DNA of 64,000 nt, taken from Mugil cephalus (lineage: Eukaryota > Chordata > Actinopteri > Mugiliformes > Mugilidae). The stretch lies in NCBI RefSeq assembly GCF_022458985.1, contig NC_061773.1, positions 1,184,001-1,248,000 on the forward strand, read 5' to 3'. Shown one piece after another: positions 1 to 11,370 of the stretch (positions within the stretch are counted from its first letter, which is position 1; every line of letters begins with the position of its first letter). Below the pieces are notes generated by a model. The model searched no databases and was not told where the DNA came from. It saw only the letters and a list, made by a program, of their open reading frames with translations. Position numbers and translations under genes: made by a program.

Positions 1-960
1 CTGCCGGAATCAGTTGTGATCACAGTAGAAGTGGAAGTGAACCAAAGCAGTGAAGTGGCCTGAAGTGAGTGGAAAGAGGCTGAAACACCTTATAGTTAAG
101 ATGAACTGCACTGAATTTCTGCACTGAACTTTTTAGAGACTGCCATTTCTCCAGATGATCAAACTGAACTTTTTTCATGTTGCATGTCAACAAAACCATA
201 ATAATTTTACGATTTACTTTGGGCCTTCTTGCTCACATCACACAGTGCAAAGCATCGAACATCAGATGACCTTCTTTAAAATGCTAATCCGCTGCAAATC
301 CCAAACTCTCCCAACTTCTCTGTCACCTATTATGTATTTCAACTTGTCATCCAGTGAAACTTCCACAGTGGAGTGCTGGGATAGCTGAGATGGTGAAATT
401 AAATGTGCACAGTCCCATGATACTGCGGGGGTTTCCTGCATGCTAGCACGTCGACTCCTCCTTTGCTGCCAATTAAGGTGTAGATTCAGCTCAGATATCC
501 TAAATGTGCTTACAAGCCATGTTTTAAAGACGTAGGGGAGCATTAGATGGAAGAGAAGGAGGCAAGGGCTAAGGTGAGATTGACGCATGGTGCAATGTCA
601 TGTAAATGTCACTCTAATTCTGATATGCTAACTGGCCCCAGCTAAATTCTACCACGTGTGTTACAAGTCGCTTACAGGATATGGGGAATAAATGTGTGGT
701 TAAGTGCAGTCTATCAAACGTGATATGAGCAGTTTAACTGCGTTCAGTGTCTGAAGTGGTCTCTTGTAAATGACACTGGTTGTTTAAAAACACCAAGTGT
801 TTAAGGGCGAGCAGTAAAAGCAGCAATGGCCTCCATCCTGACAGGCTTGGCAGGGCCCCTCTGTGACACTGTGAGAGGACGTGCCAATCTAAACTCATAT
901 CAGAGTTTAATTCAAGGCAGACACCTACACTTTTATTTCATTTGCATAACTAACACACCC

Positions 961-1020
961 AGACACACACACATACATGCACATGCACACGTACACACAC
1001 ACACACGCACACATATACAC
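961..1020. repeat. imperfect AC-rich simple repeat
   Basis: Interrupted CA/CACG repeats. It encodes an artefactual His/Thr-rich open frame that should not be treated as a gene. Confidence 0.75.
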
Positions 1021-1964
1021 AGCAACAGCTCCTGGCTTCAAGCCATGTAGGGGTTAGGTTAAGGGACAGCGAGGAAGGACAGCAAACTGGAACAGTAAGC
1101 ACATTTCATCAGAGGGTACAGTTACAGAACACACACACACAAAGTTATGCTTCTGTCACTGACAGCACACTGACTTAAATTGATTTCCTTGGTGATTTAT
1201 TCTAACTACAACCCTAACCAAGTCTCCATAATGTAATTTAACAAGAGATTATATCATGGGGTATTGCTTTTATTCATTAATATAATAGGAGAGATCCACA
1301 AAATGTGACAGTGAAAACACAACACAAGTTAGACTCTCTCTATCTTTCCACCTGCCATGAGTAGATTTTACAAGATTGCACACCATTACATCTTGCATGT
1401 GGAGCAGTTTTTTTTTAATTTATGATTTTTAAGGCTTTCTGTTCCTTTGATTTCAGTCTGTAAAATAAGAGAAATGAGAAAGTCTTTTTGGTTATTACAC
1501 ACAATTTTCTGTATCATAATATTTTAGAAAGAGAGATGGTAAGGCTGTGGTTATGTAGGAAACCATCGCGGTTTGGACTTTTGATGAGCTCCATCTAGGT
1601 CCTGTATATAAAAGAGTAGAGGTGAATGGGGTAGAGGAGCAGAACTGAAATGACAGTGGCAGAGGAGAATGTGATTAAAGTTGGATAACAGTGACATGAT
1701 TAGTAGGTGCAATTGGATGACCAGAACATTCCTGGAGTAGAGAACACAGGCTTAAAAGTACGAGCTACCCTCTTCAGACTACATTAATTTTGTCTTTTCT
1801 ATTGGACTGAATCCAGTTGACTCTACGAGAATACAAGGAAGACTTTAGTAACCTACAGGGGAGGACGTTTAGGCAATTTAACATCATATCAGGACTCAAT
1901 ATTAAAAGATCAGGATCGGATCAAGGGCAAAAAACCTTGATCAAGACAACCCATAAAATGTCAG

Positions 1965-1966
<2 letters not shown>

Positions 1967-2007
<41 letters not shown>
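1967..2007. repeat. (AT)n microsatellite
   Basis: About 20 uninterrupted AT units followed by a short A/T-rich tail. It produces a Tyr-Ile repeat in a spurious open frame. Confidence 0.95.
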
Positions 2008-2009
<2 letters not shown>

Positions 2010-3174
2010 AAATATATATTCTACCATTGCCTATTTATTTTTCTCTCTTTCCAGTTTCCCATAGCAAATTCATATTGGTCGTTTAATTCAGTATAAAATT
2101 GCCTCTTGTAACTGGAATCGCTGAACAGACTGGTCTGATCCCGCTCGCTCAGATTGGGGATGATTATTTTATTTTAAATTGGAATCTCTTGTCTTTGATA
2201 GTTTGCAGGTTATTATGTATGAATGATCTCAGTCGACTAGGTTATGGAATAACCAAATAACTTAGTCCGATCGGTGATTGCCACTCTTGACAGCTGTAAA
2301 ATAATGTCTTAGGTGCTGACCAGAGGTTGTGTCCAGATTCATCTGAATCACTGAAACACATAGTTTGTCTCCTTAACTAACATGAATGAAGACATCATCA
2401 CACAAAATCAAAGTGAAGTTCATCAAACAATAACATCTAATCCAAATCACACCTTCCCTTCAAATTGTGCCAGTGGTGTTGTATTTCCTGCAGTGCGTTC
2501 CCTCCTTTCGTTCCACCCCAGAGTGCCAGCCGTCCTGGAGAGCACTGTCTGTTTTTGTTCATACATTTTTCCACCTCAAGGATAAAAGTGCCCACCACAT
2601 CTCTGTTCCCTATTAGCCCTTGCGCTTTTGTGTTGACTTTGAATATTTAGTCAGTCAGATTTTCCTTGAGAAATCCTTTTTCATGTCCTTTCAAATAAAC
2701 GACATCCAAATAAATATCAAGTCTGATAATGGATCGCTTTTTGGACAGAGAAGACAGCGCGCAGATTTCTGATAGAGCAGAGTCCCCAGGTATCTTCATT
2801 AGCCTGATTACTCTGATCCAAACCCACTTCATCAACCAGTTTTCATGTAAATAGGTTAATTATATTCACTCAATCACTCTGCTCGCACACTGAGATCTCT
2901 CCAAATGTTGTCTGTTTTTGTTCTGTCTCATGATGCACAATATGGAAACACATGAGACATCACAATCAAATGGTTTGTCTTGATCAGATAACTGAATCTG
3001 TGAGTCTTCAGCAGAAAAAGCCAAACAGTGAAGGAGCTTGCGTCTACTGTGGTATCTTCAGAGGGTCCAATTTACTGGAGGTTGTCTGATGCTGGCATCT
3101 AGTGGCCAAAGGCTCATCTGACATTTGATTATATCGCTGTAAAACTTCCACCAGGGGCAGCACACAGGTATGGT

Positions 3175-3440
3175 TGTTACTGATGCCTCACAGGAAGAAG
3201 GTTCTGGGGTCACATGTACTGGCCGACTGGGGCCTTTCTGTTCTGTCTGTGTCTCTCCTGATACTCCAGCTTTCTCCCACCATCCAAAGACATATTCATT
3301 AGGTTCATTGGTGATTCTAAATTGGCTGTAGGTGTAAGGGTGAATGGTTGTCTGTCTCTCCGTGTTAGGCCCCATGGTGTACCCTGCCTGCCTCTTCCCC
3401 ATGAACAGACGAATGAAAACTTCCACCACTTGGTGGCAGT
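3175..3440. repeat. dispersed teleost repeat, old copy
   Basis: The stretch contains the phrases typical of a very common teleost repeat: words for 'tctccc..ccatccaaagacat', 'ggttcattggtgattctaa' and a run specifying 'gtgtgaatgg'. The same phrases recur, with the opposite strand in view, near 52595-52817 and 59090-59260. The open frame across it is not a gene. Family assignment (SINE/LINE 3' region) is from memory. Confidence 0.5.
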
Positions 3441-5231
3441 ACAATTCTTCTCTCCTCTTATACAGATTTTAGTCTGACAAGGTACTTCATAAAAGTGGAT
3501 ATATGGAGAAAACTACTTTTTTTTTTCATTAACTTATTATGAATTAACATACTGATGTGAAACACACTGTGTGTAGTTGACAGTATGCAGCAGCTTCACT
3601 GGTGATGTGCAGCAACAGCAGAGACAAGAAGCGGCTGCACTGACTGCCTCTCTCTGCTCAGGATTAGTGATTAATGCAACCATACAGACACTGAGCTCTG
3701 ATCAGCAGCTTAATACTTTTATCCCAAATAACACAAGCAATGCGTACGAACGATGAATGCACTTTCACAGACACACAGAGTGTATATACCCTACTAAATC
3801 TAAAGCACACATACACCGTTATCTGCAAATAATACCCATGCAGTAGAAAGCAGCTCTCAGATTGAATTTAGTGCAGACTTTAGTTCAAAGGTCTACAATA
3901 TTCTGATAATTTCCAAGAATATTTCCCATAAAACATTAATTTTAAAGTGAAGTAAATTGTCTTTCTATCCTGCTCATATGTTGATATTAATGTCTTCAAG
4001 ACAACAAGTCCAGTTGCCTTGCCTATAGCTTGTTTTTTCATTTTTTGGGATATTCCTGGATGAGAACACAGACATTATGACAATTTACTTATTAAGAATA
4101 GGTAAGACATTATTAGAAAATGACAGACCTTTGAAAAAAGGCATTAGTATACTATTATGTGTTTTGTTCAAGGAAAGTGCATCACTGAGAATAAACATCA
4201 GAGAGGTCAAGGGTCAATACGGGTAAGAGGTGGTGGCCAGGAGGCTTTGTCTTGGCTGTAAAAGTGTCCTTTTCAAAAGGTAAATCTTTTTCTTTTTTTG
4301 ACCTAAAGATCATGATTCATCATTTGTCCATCATTTGTCATGTGGATGAGTCTGTGTGTCCCACTAACAGAGAGATGTTTTTGTTTGTCGTCTTTCCACT
4401 TCAAAGATAGTCAGTGGTATTTCTGGCTAGTCGCACAAATGCATTAGACACACACACGTGCATGGACACACACACACAAGCACAGGCTTATACTAATCTT
4501 TGTGAAAACAAAGCGATATATTTCTCCCAGTGCAGGTCAAGCATGGGCCATTCATCAGCATGTTTATCAGGATTATGAGCGTTTCATCTGTAATACAACC
4601 TCCAACATCGTACTTACCACTGTCTGTCCCAAATGGAGCCACGCAGGGCACATTGTGCAGAAATTCACGGAGGAGGACGACTAGCGAAGTGACCATGCAA
4701 CGAGTGACCATGATTCATTCAGACCATTCCCACCGCTGAGCCGCGACCCTCTGTGACCTGGCGACCCCTTTGACTGACCTCTCAGTGGGTGGCCTTCACA
4801 CTGACTATAAAGGACCACAACAGGAGTGGCTGCCCTCGGATAAGTGTCATGATATTATATTATCTTGACTTATTCTCAGTCACTGACCTATTAAAAATTC
4901 TACAGTTTAATTAAAAAAACAAAAAACAAAAACATCAGCACGTAAGTCTTGATTTAGGTCTTACAAATCTTCTTGGTCGTGTAAGGTCAAGGGTATATAT
5001 GTGCACAGACAAGTATTTATTACATATGTGTGTGTAAGGTTGTGTGAATGGATGTCAGGGCAGGATTATGCCTACCCAGTGTCAGCAGAGAAGAAAGTCT
5101 GCACAGGCAGGCAGCAATTTTAATCATAAATCTTTATCTCACAATCCTGCCTGGCACAACCCTTCATTAAGAGACAGCCACGGGATTAGTGGAGCTAAAG
5201 CCCTGACATCAGGAGAGAAACATGAAAGAGA

Positions 5232-5232
5232 G

Positions 5233-5306
<74 letters not shown>
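5232..5306. repeat. (ATCT)n microsatellite
   Basis: About 18 perfect tetranucleotide units. It yields a Tyr-Leu-Ser-Ile periodic false protein in all frames. It directly abuts copy A of the five-copy mobile repeat family. Confidence 0.97.
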
Positions 5307-5308
5307 GT

Positions 5309-5475
5309 GGACATGGGTCTTCTGAGGGTGTCCTGTGGTGTCTGACAGAGTGTTCTAAATGGGGGGCTTATAGGTTGAGGGGTGAGGCCTCTGTGGATCA
5401 TCCCACATCACTGAATTTGAGGCCAGGTCAACACCTTGTGCTGTTCTTCATGTCTTTTGAATTGTTCTTAAAGTG

Positions 5476-5540
<65 letters not shown>

Positions 5541-5690
5541 AGGCTGCATCCTGTTGGGGATGGCTGCTGCCATCAAGGAGTGTCATTGCTATGGGGTGTG
5601 GTACATGCCAGGTCTGAAAGTTTCCCAGCAGAATATTGTATTGTCACAAGAATTTTATTTACTTGATGAGAATATCTATGTAGAATACAA
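5309..5690 (+). mobile_element. non-autonomous repeat family P, copy A
   Basis: This block shares long stretches with four other places in the window (11096-11370 on minus, 32970-33335, 42806-43218, 48403-48664). The shared phrases include the 'ctgtggatcatcccaca' word, 'ttggaggccaggtca'-like words, 'cttgtgctgttcttcatg' and 'ctgctgccatcaagga'. The complete copies end in inverted repeats that start TACACCGATCAGG or similar; this copy has lost clear ends. Its internal TG tract is greatly expanded (5479-5539). No protein can be assigned. Confidence 0.7.
5479..5539. repeat. (TG)n microsatellite inside repeat copy A
   Basis: About 30 TG units occupying the internal site at which other copies of the same repeat carry much shorter TG runs. 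It generates a Cys-Val false protein. Confidence 0.95.
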
Positions 5691-5704
5691 GGACATAACT
5701 GGAC

Positions 5705-5730
5705 TTTTTTTTTTTTTTTTTTTTTTTTTT
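5705..5730. repeat. 26-nt poly-T run
   Basis: Homopolymer next to the right end of repeat copy A. It could be the A-tail of a minus-strand retro-insertion, but no element body is recognisable to its right. Confidence 0.8.
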
Positions 5731-6516
5731 ATAGTTTAATAACATTGATTTCCAAAGAAACAACAAGATCAAACAACAACATATTCAATGCAAAGTGTTC
5801 ACAATGTCAACCTGAGAATTTATTTTTTGCTTCTTTACTTAAAAATCCTTCATCCTTCATCTTAACTCCACAATTGGCCCCTTCCACTTGATTGTTTCTT
5901 GGTCTAAATATCAGGACATGTTCCTTTCTTCTTCAAACTTCCTCAACAAAACATCAGCTACATATCTGCTAACAGGTCTGCTAACAGTGTGTTGAAAGTG
6001 TGTGACATAAAAAAAACAAACGAAATGCAACGAAGGAAACTGAACACAGAAGATGGTCAAGGAGACGAGCTATCTGTCTACGTAGCAAACAGAGAAAAGC
6101 CTGAACTACAAATATATACAAAACCAGACATGACAGAACAAACTCAAAATATACTGTATTAAATTAAGGAATAAATAAAAATACTTTATGTAGAATATCT
6201 GCTGGTTACCAAAGCTAGATTAGAAGTGCATATCTGACAGTCAGCCAAATGACCAAAGTAACATTTCCCCAGGAACGTGTGAGGTCCATGTATCATTTGG
6301 TAGCTTTTTAAGAAAATTAATAAGTTTAAGTGTTTACTAATATTAACATAGTTGAACAGTGCTTGTCTACTGTGCAAATGCACCACGCATGTAAAAAATA
6401 CTTATTCTACAGTTCATCTACTAGTAGTCAGTCTGATGGAAGAGAGTGGTCAAAGTCTGGACTCCATCAGTCAGGTTGAGATGACTGATGAGGCAGAATT
6501 TCCCTCCTGATCCTTC
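5731..6516 (-). other. probable neurod4 3' untranslated region
   Basis: The DNA immediately downstream of the neurod4 stop contains no other gene. A minus-strand AATAAA lies at about 5819-5824, roughly 0.7 kb after the stop, and is a candidate polyadenylation signal. The real 3' end cannot be fixed from sequence alone. Confidence 0.4.
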
Positions 6517-7515
6517 TTAGTCTCTGTAGATGGAGGTTGTCTGTCGGGGGGGCATATGCGGTGGGTGGTAGGAGTCATATTGCCCCTCTAAGTGTACATC
6601 ATAGCTGCTCTGAGTCTGATATGGGACCTGGTCCACGGGGGATGGGGAGTAGCAGTGTGGAGGAGGGTAGTGGGGTGAAGGCTCCTGTTTTGGCACCAGG
6701 TTGCTGCTGATGCTCAGTGGTGGTGTAGGAGGGCCGTCATATGGAGGAGTTCCCACGCCACCAGCATTATACTCATTTGGCGAGTGGTTCTCGTAGGGGC
6801 CTCCTTTCATCGCCCTCAGGTGAAGCAGGTGAGTTGAGTCAAAAGTTCCATATGGGGGACTTGGCAAGCCTGGTGAGGCGTAGCTCACCATTCCACCGAG
6901 AGAGGTAGCAGGTGGCCGACCTCCGTGTCTGTCTTCAGGCCTCATCCCAGCACTGGGAGCGGGCCCCAGCTGTAAGCAGCCAGCAACCAGGTTGGTTGTA
7001 GGCTGTGAGAGGCCTTTACACAGAGTCTCCATGAAGGACCTGCTCTCTGTGGACAGGCCCCCCTCTAAAGCCTCAGACAAAGCACAGATGTAGTTTCGGG
7101 CCAGCCGTAAAGTCTCAATCTTGGAGAGTTTCTGCGTTTTGGAGTGACAGGGCATGATGGTGCGCAGGTTCTCCAGAGCATCATTCAGTCCATGCATACG
7201 GGAGCGCTCCCTGGCATTAGCCTTTACACGTCTGGCGCGGAATCGCTCCTGCCGGGCCTTTGTCATCCTCTTTTTCTTAGGCCCTCGTCTTTTGGACTCA
7301 TTTTCATCCTCCTGTCCCTCCTCCCCATCCTCCTCGTCTTCCTCTGCATCCTCACTCCCCATCTCTCTGGACTGCTGGCCCACACCAGCTGCTCTGTAGC
7401 AGTGTGATGACACCGACGTGTCTCCATCAGGTGAGCTCATGTCTCCATCCATCCACTGCAGGGGGCTCACGACCTCCTCTCCCTCCACTTGTCTCCCATA
7501 TGACTTGATCATCAT
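6517..7515 (-). CDS. neurod4: neurogenic bHLH transcription factor NeuroD4 (ATH3)
   Basis: A single coding exon gives 332 residues, against about 331 for human NEUROD4. It encodes a nuclear, class II bHLH factor that binds E-boxes as a heterodimer with E-proteins and promotes neuronal differentiation. Residues about 55-75 are acidic, 75-83 form the basic KRRGPKKKR-type stretch, and about 94-148 are the bHLH, with the [19 protein letters not shown] signature and [17 protein letters not shown] in helix 2. The downstream NeuroD-family block ending in [10 protein letters not shown] and the motifs [13 protein letters not shown] and [10 protein letters not shown] point to NeuroD4 rather than NeuroD1/2/6. 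The frame stays open farther upstream, but a splice acceptor (ctacag) lies just before the ATG at 7515, so I start there; a second ATG follows immediately. A 5' non-coding exon is predicted upstream. Confidence 0.95.
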   Translation of the reverse strand: MMIKSYGRQVEGEEVVSPLQWMDGDMSSPDGDTSVSSHCYRAAGVGQQSREMGSEDAEEDEEDGEEGQEDENESKRRGPKKKRMTKARQERFRARRVKANARERSRMHGLNDALENLRTIMPCHSKTQKLSKIETLRLARNYICALSEALEGGLSTESRSFMETLCKGLSQPTTNLVAGCLQLGPAPSAGMRPEDRHGGRPPATSLGGMVSYASPGLPSPPYGTFDSTHLLHLRAMKGGPYENHSPNEYNAGGVGTPPYDGPPTPPLSISSNLVPKQEPSPHYPPPHCYSPSPVDQVPYQTQSSYDVHLEGQYDSYHPPHMPPRQTTSIYRD

Positions 7516-8361
7516 AGTACTCTGTAGACCAGGAAACATACAAATGACCATCCTACATTTCAGAAAAAATGTAGTCTGTTGATTTATCTTTACTGGCATG
7601 TTGATCTCTGCATGTTGTTATCATTGTGAAATCTCACTTTGATTTACCAGACAGCCAGATTTAACAATATTCCATGTCCCTTTGACGTTTTTTCACAATC
7701 AAAAACTTACACAATATTGCCAATACGGATATTTTACAGGTTGTAGATTTCAGTGTCCCAAGAGTATTTATCTAGATGACTCTGTACGGCTTTCAGTTCA
7801 GTCTGAAGTGCCTTTCAGCACCGGACAGTTCCCAGCCCAAATGTTAAGTCAAGAGTTGTCCCCCACGCCCCTCCCATCCTCTACCGGGGTAATCCCGGTC
7901 CACTTGTGAACTAGTAATGCCTCGGAAAGATAAAGTCAGTGACGGGACTTCAATCTGGGGCATCGCAGGATTTGCTCCGTGGATGAGGCGACGACCATGG
8001 GATTAAATTGGAGATCGACGTCGTCCCCCCGCCCCTCCATTTCAACAGACCAACAATGCGAGTGCTTAGATTTAAATGAAACAGCACAAAGCACAAAGTA
8101 ATGTCTCACTGAGTGACAACCAAATTCCTGAACGCTGACTGAAGCATATGAAGTTAAGCTTTTTTAAATATATAAATTTTCACTGGATACGTTCATTGCC
8201 TGTTGACTTTAGGGGTAGACTATGTTTAATTATTTATTTTAAAACAAGCGTTGTGCCAACATTCTGATTTTCTAACTGTAAAATAAGTTACGGGTGCATC
8301 CAAAAAGAATTTTTTACAGGTTCCATGGTAAATCATTTGAAAAGAGGTTTCGGAGACATAC

Positions 8362-8510
8362 CGCGCAGATGCGTCCTTCTCAGAGAGTTGGTCGGGTGAT
8401 ATCAGTTCTGTCTCCGCAGATCACAGCTCCTCTCCTCTCTGTCCATCAAACAACCGCTGAAGTTGCGCGCTGTCTCCGGGCGTCTCAGTGCGGGTTACTC
8501 TCCGGGGTCT
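8362..8510 (-). other. neurod4: predicted non-coding exon 1 of neurod4
   Basis: On the minus strand a good donor (GCG then GTATGT) ends at 8362, and the acceptor before the coding exon lies at 7522-7523, giving an intron of about 840 bp. The GC-richer sequence 8362-8510 precedes it. NeuroD-family genes usually have one non-coding exon followed by one coding exon. The transcription start is a guess; no clear TATA box is seen. Confidence 0.5.
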
Positions 8511-8643
8511 CCGGGTTTTAACCTTCACGCTGAAAGCTCCTCCTCCCACTGCCATCCAATTCCTGACGCGCCGGAGATTGCGCGTGGCCGGCCCGTGGCT
8601 CGAGTGCCTGGAGTGTGTGCGTGTGTTTGTGTGTGTGTGTGTG

Positions 8644-8870
8644 TACTTGCATAGCTATCTTTCCGAGGACCAGTTTAAGTTTTTTACGCTGTTTGATGGT
8701 TAAAACTCAGTTCTAGGGTAAATATATATGTATTATAATTAGGTTATGGTTAAGGTAGGGTAAGGCTTAGGGTTAGGCGTTTAGTTGAGATCTTTAAGGT
8801 TAGGGTAAGGGTCTGTGGAATGCAGTATGCCAATGAGTGTCCTCACAAAGATGGCCATACAAACATTTGT
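8644..8870. mobile_element. short inverted-repeat element (MITE-like) with TTAGGG-like core
   Basis: The ends are imperfect inverted repeats: the left arm contains GCTATCTTTCCGAGGACC, and the right arm reads as the complement of GGCCATCTTTGTGAGGAC. The middle has degenerate GGTTAGGG/GTTAGGGT words. Both ends are flanked by short TG runs. It sits a little over 100 bp upstream of the predicted neurod4 first exon. The family is known to me only as a common teleost repeat; no protein is encoded. Confidence 0.6.
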
Positions 8871-9591
8871 GTGTGTGTCAGGGAGATGCGCATAAGCTCA
8901 CTGAAACAGCCCAGACAGGCAGAAGGAGAGGCCCGGGCCTTTGTTGCTTTACGAGGGCAGCCGCCAAATCCGCAGCCCGTTTGCATTGAGCGGTAGGGAG
9001 ACGCGCTCGGTCGCATGAGCCTAACTGTATCTGACAGCTTGAAGTTGCGTGTGAGCAGGTGTTTGCTCCATCCCTTCGACCAGCCATCCATCCCCTTGAT
9101 AGGCCGTTAAACAAGTTCATCTCACCGAAGAGCATAAAGGGTAAGTTTGGTCACATGAGGTGTGCACTTACACATGCAAAATAATCGCTGTGGGGGATTC
9201 AAGTTGAAATATGCCTGCTATATCTGATCTAGTTGCTATAAACAAACCAGCACCTTCCATGAGGACCTTAACATAAAGGTTTTATGTTTCAACTCAGTTC
9301 AAGAGTTCAATAATTATCTCGCATAGAAATCTTAGAAAAACAAACAACACTGTTTGAATCCTGCATGAGTGTATAAAGTGACTTTGTAATTTAAATGCTC
9401 ACAATGCACAGAATATGAAACTACAGCACCTGTTCACCACAAATCATTCAAGTTATGGTGGATGAATAAATAACAAAAATTAAAAAGGAGAAATACTGTC
9501 AGTTGTTTAAAAGACCAGAGTATAGAATCTATCGCCATCTATCTGTGAAGTTGCAACCAACTGAATCACCCTCATCAAGGAACATCGTGGC
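8871..9591. other. gene-free spacer upstream of neurod4
   Basis: A GC-rich patch (about 8890-9110) passes into AT-rich sequence. No coding exon is supported. It could contain neurod4 promoter-distal elements. Confidence 0.4.
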
Positions 9592-10871
9592 CAGGCTTAG
9601 GGAATAACGGATTACATGTAATCAGGATACAAAAAAGACATTAAATGTGTTCCAGTACAGGGAAAAAACATGGTAATCAGATTACCAGTATATTTGATAC
9701 AAAAGGGGGTTACTGGGCCAGATAACATTTTTCAAATCAAATATGTGACAAGCAGCTGACACAACAGTGTCACACGCAATGCGACACTTTATGACACAAA
9801 TTAGAACAACAACCATCCACACCATCCATGACCGTGGATCATGGCAGTGGGTGTATGATCATAACATGATGTGTCCACACTGCCCACCGATCATCAGCCT
9901 GGAACCGTTGATAAAACTGTATTGACCGGGTGGAAACTTGAACTTTTGAGTTCATTCTAAGTTAAGTTATGCCATTCGCAAACTGCAAAGAAAAAATGCA
10001 AAGTGCAAAAATGCAAAGAAAATGCAATCTTCGACTCTAAAGTTAAAGAAACATTTACAGGTATGAAAACAAACGGTATGTTTTGTATGTCTTGTATGTT
10101 TTACATTCTTGCTTGCGCTCTACTGTACTTCATTTTACCTGCTCTACTGTAAATTATAAACAGGTCTTCTTGAGTAGGTTTGGAGGGGAAAACAAGTCAT
10201 GTCTTCAGTGATAGTGGCAAAGTTTCTGCCAGAAAGTGCTATTGGCACAACGCAATTAAGGCTAACTGCTTCTATGTGCAAAGGAAATGAGTTTCAGCAG
10301 ACAATCATGTTTGACACACCTGTAATTGAAGTCCACAGCTATGTATTTCATGTCACAGGCAATTCAATGACATGTAGGTAACTCTGAAGCGTATTGTAAT
10401 ACCCTACACACGACTTTCAAATAACGTTTTTTTTTTTTTTTTACATCTAATTATAACAATAATAATTACTAATATTGTCATTAAAATAATTAATATCCAC
10501 GTTATAGTCTATGGCATACTCCTTACTTACTCCTCTGGTTTTAATTTTCTTTTTCTTCCACCTTTTTTCTTAAAATTCAATGGATACCAGATTTGTTAAA
10601 AAATAATACAGGTTCTTCCAGTCTGTGTTCAACTAAAACAGCATTTCCTGGAGTGTAAAAAGAGATTTTCTATAATAAATACACTCAGCTAACGACATAT
10701 CTTCTGTACGCTCTTGCCTTTATTTGCATATTTGGGAATGAAACAATCCAAAAGTAACTGATAGTGATCAGGTATATTACTTTTATAGTGTGATACTCGG
10801 AGTAAGTTACTGATTACATTTTAATGGGTAACTTGTAATTATACTGGATTACAGTAACCTTCCCAAGCCTG
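9592..10871. mobile_element. non-autonomous hAT-like DNA element with 8-bp target duplication
   Basis: The left end begins CAGGCTTAGGGAATAACGG and the right end is CCTTCCCAAGCCTG, so the termini are imperfect inverted repeats containing GGATTACATGTAAT-type words. The exact octamer ATCGTGGC lies directly outside both ends (9584-9591 and 10872-10879), the target duplication length of hAT transposons. The 1.28-kb interior has no transposase frame; the longest plus-strand frame (60 codons) shows nothing recognisable. The element must be mobilised in trans, if at all. Confidence 0.85.
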
Positions 10872-11095
10872 ATCGTGGCATACATGTAGTTGTCACTTAT
10901 GAGCACCGCTTGCAACTACTGGACACACTGTGAACGCTCTAGAGTCAGTGTTTAGTTGGTTTCTTCTGGGCTACTCCAGAAAGATGGTGACACACCATGG
11001 GGGGCTCAGTGAAACAGGACATGATCCCTGTGTAGACATGAAGACCTCATTCTAATAATCTAAGGCAACAAAAAGACTCATATAATAACAGGTAA

Positions 11096-11370
11096 TTATA
11101 CACTCATGAAAACATAATTATTAGTATTATATCCGATAATATCCATACTATCTACTTTCACCCCATAGCAATGACACATCTTGATGGCAGCAGCCATCCC
11201 CAGCAGGATGCAGCCTGACAAAGACACACACACACAAAAACGTTTTCGGAAAAAGACAAAAATCATGAAGAACAGCACAAGGTGTTGACCTGGCCTCCAA
11301 ATTTACTACATCCCAAACTAATCACGCATGTGTGGATGATCCATAGAGCCAACTTCAGCTCCACCCAGGG
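11096..11370 (-). mobile_element. repeat family P, copy B (reverse orientation)
   Basis: The minus strand reads through the same phrases as copies A, C and D, including the GGATGGCTGCTGCCATCAAG word and the GTGCTGTTCTTCATG word. The internal TG tract is short here (about 11222-11239). The ends are degraded. Confidence 0.65.

Larger units (their letters stand above)
1..5231. other. gene-free stretch, left flank
   Basis: No open frame here shows a recognisable domain or a supported exon structure. The stretch is AT-rich DNA with simple repeats (AC-rich near 961-1020, AT near 1967-2007) and one degraded dispersed repeat near 3175-3440. Short frames are isolated and carry low-complexity residues. 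It lies downstream of neurod4, which is transcribed towards it, so part of the right-hand end may be distal 3' sequence. Confidence 0.6.

Noticed and set aside
5232-5306. Regularly repeated units considered as a CRISPR-like array
   Set aside because: Perfect 4-nt tandem repeats without spacers in a vertebrate genome.
5222-5739. Several 60-130-codon frames with Tyr-Leu-Ser-Ile and Cys-Val repeats
   Set aside because: They are translations of the (ATCT)n and (TG)n microsatellites, with no unique domain.
11096-11278. Recurrent peptide of the type GCILLGMAAAIK in several frames of the window
   Set aside because: It is the translation of the core of the non-autonomous repeat family P; frames are short, differ between copies and end at random.
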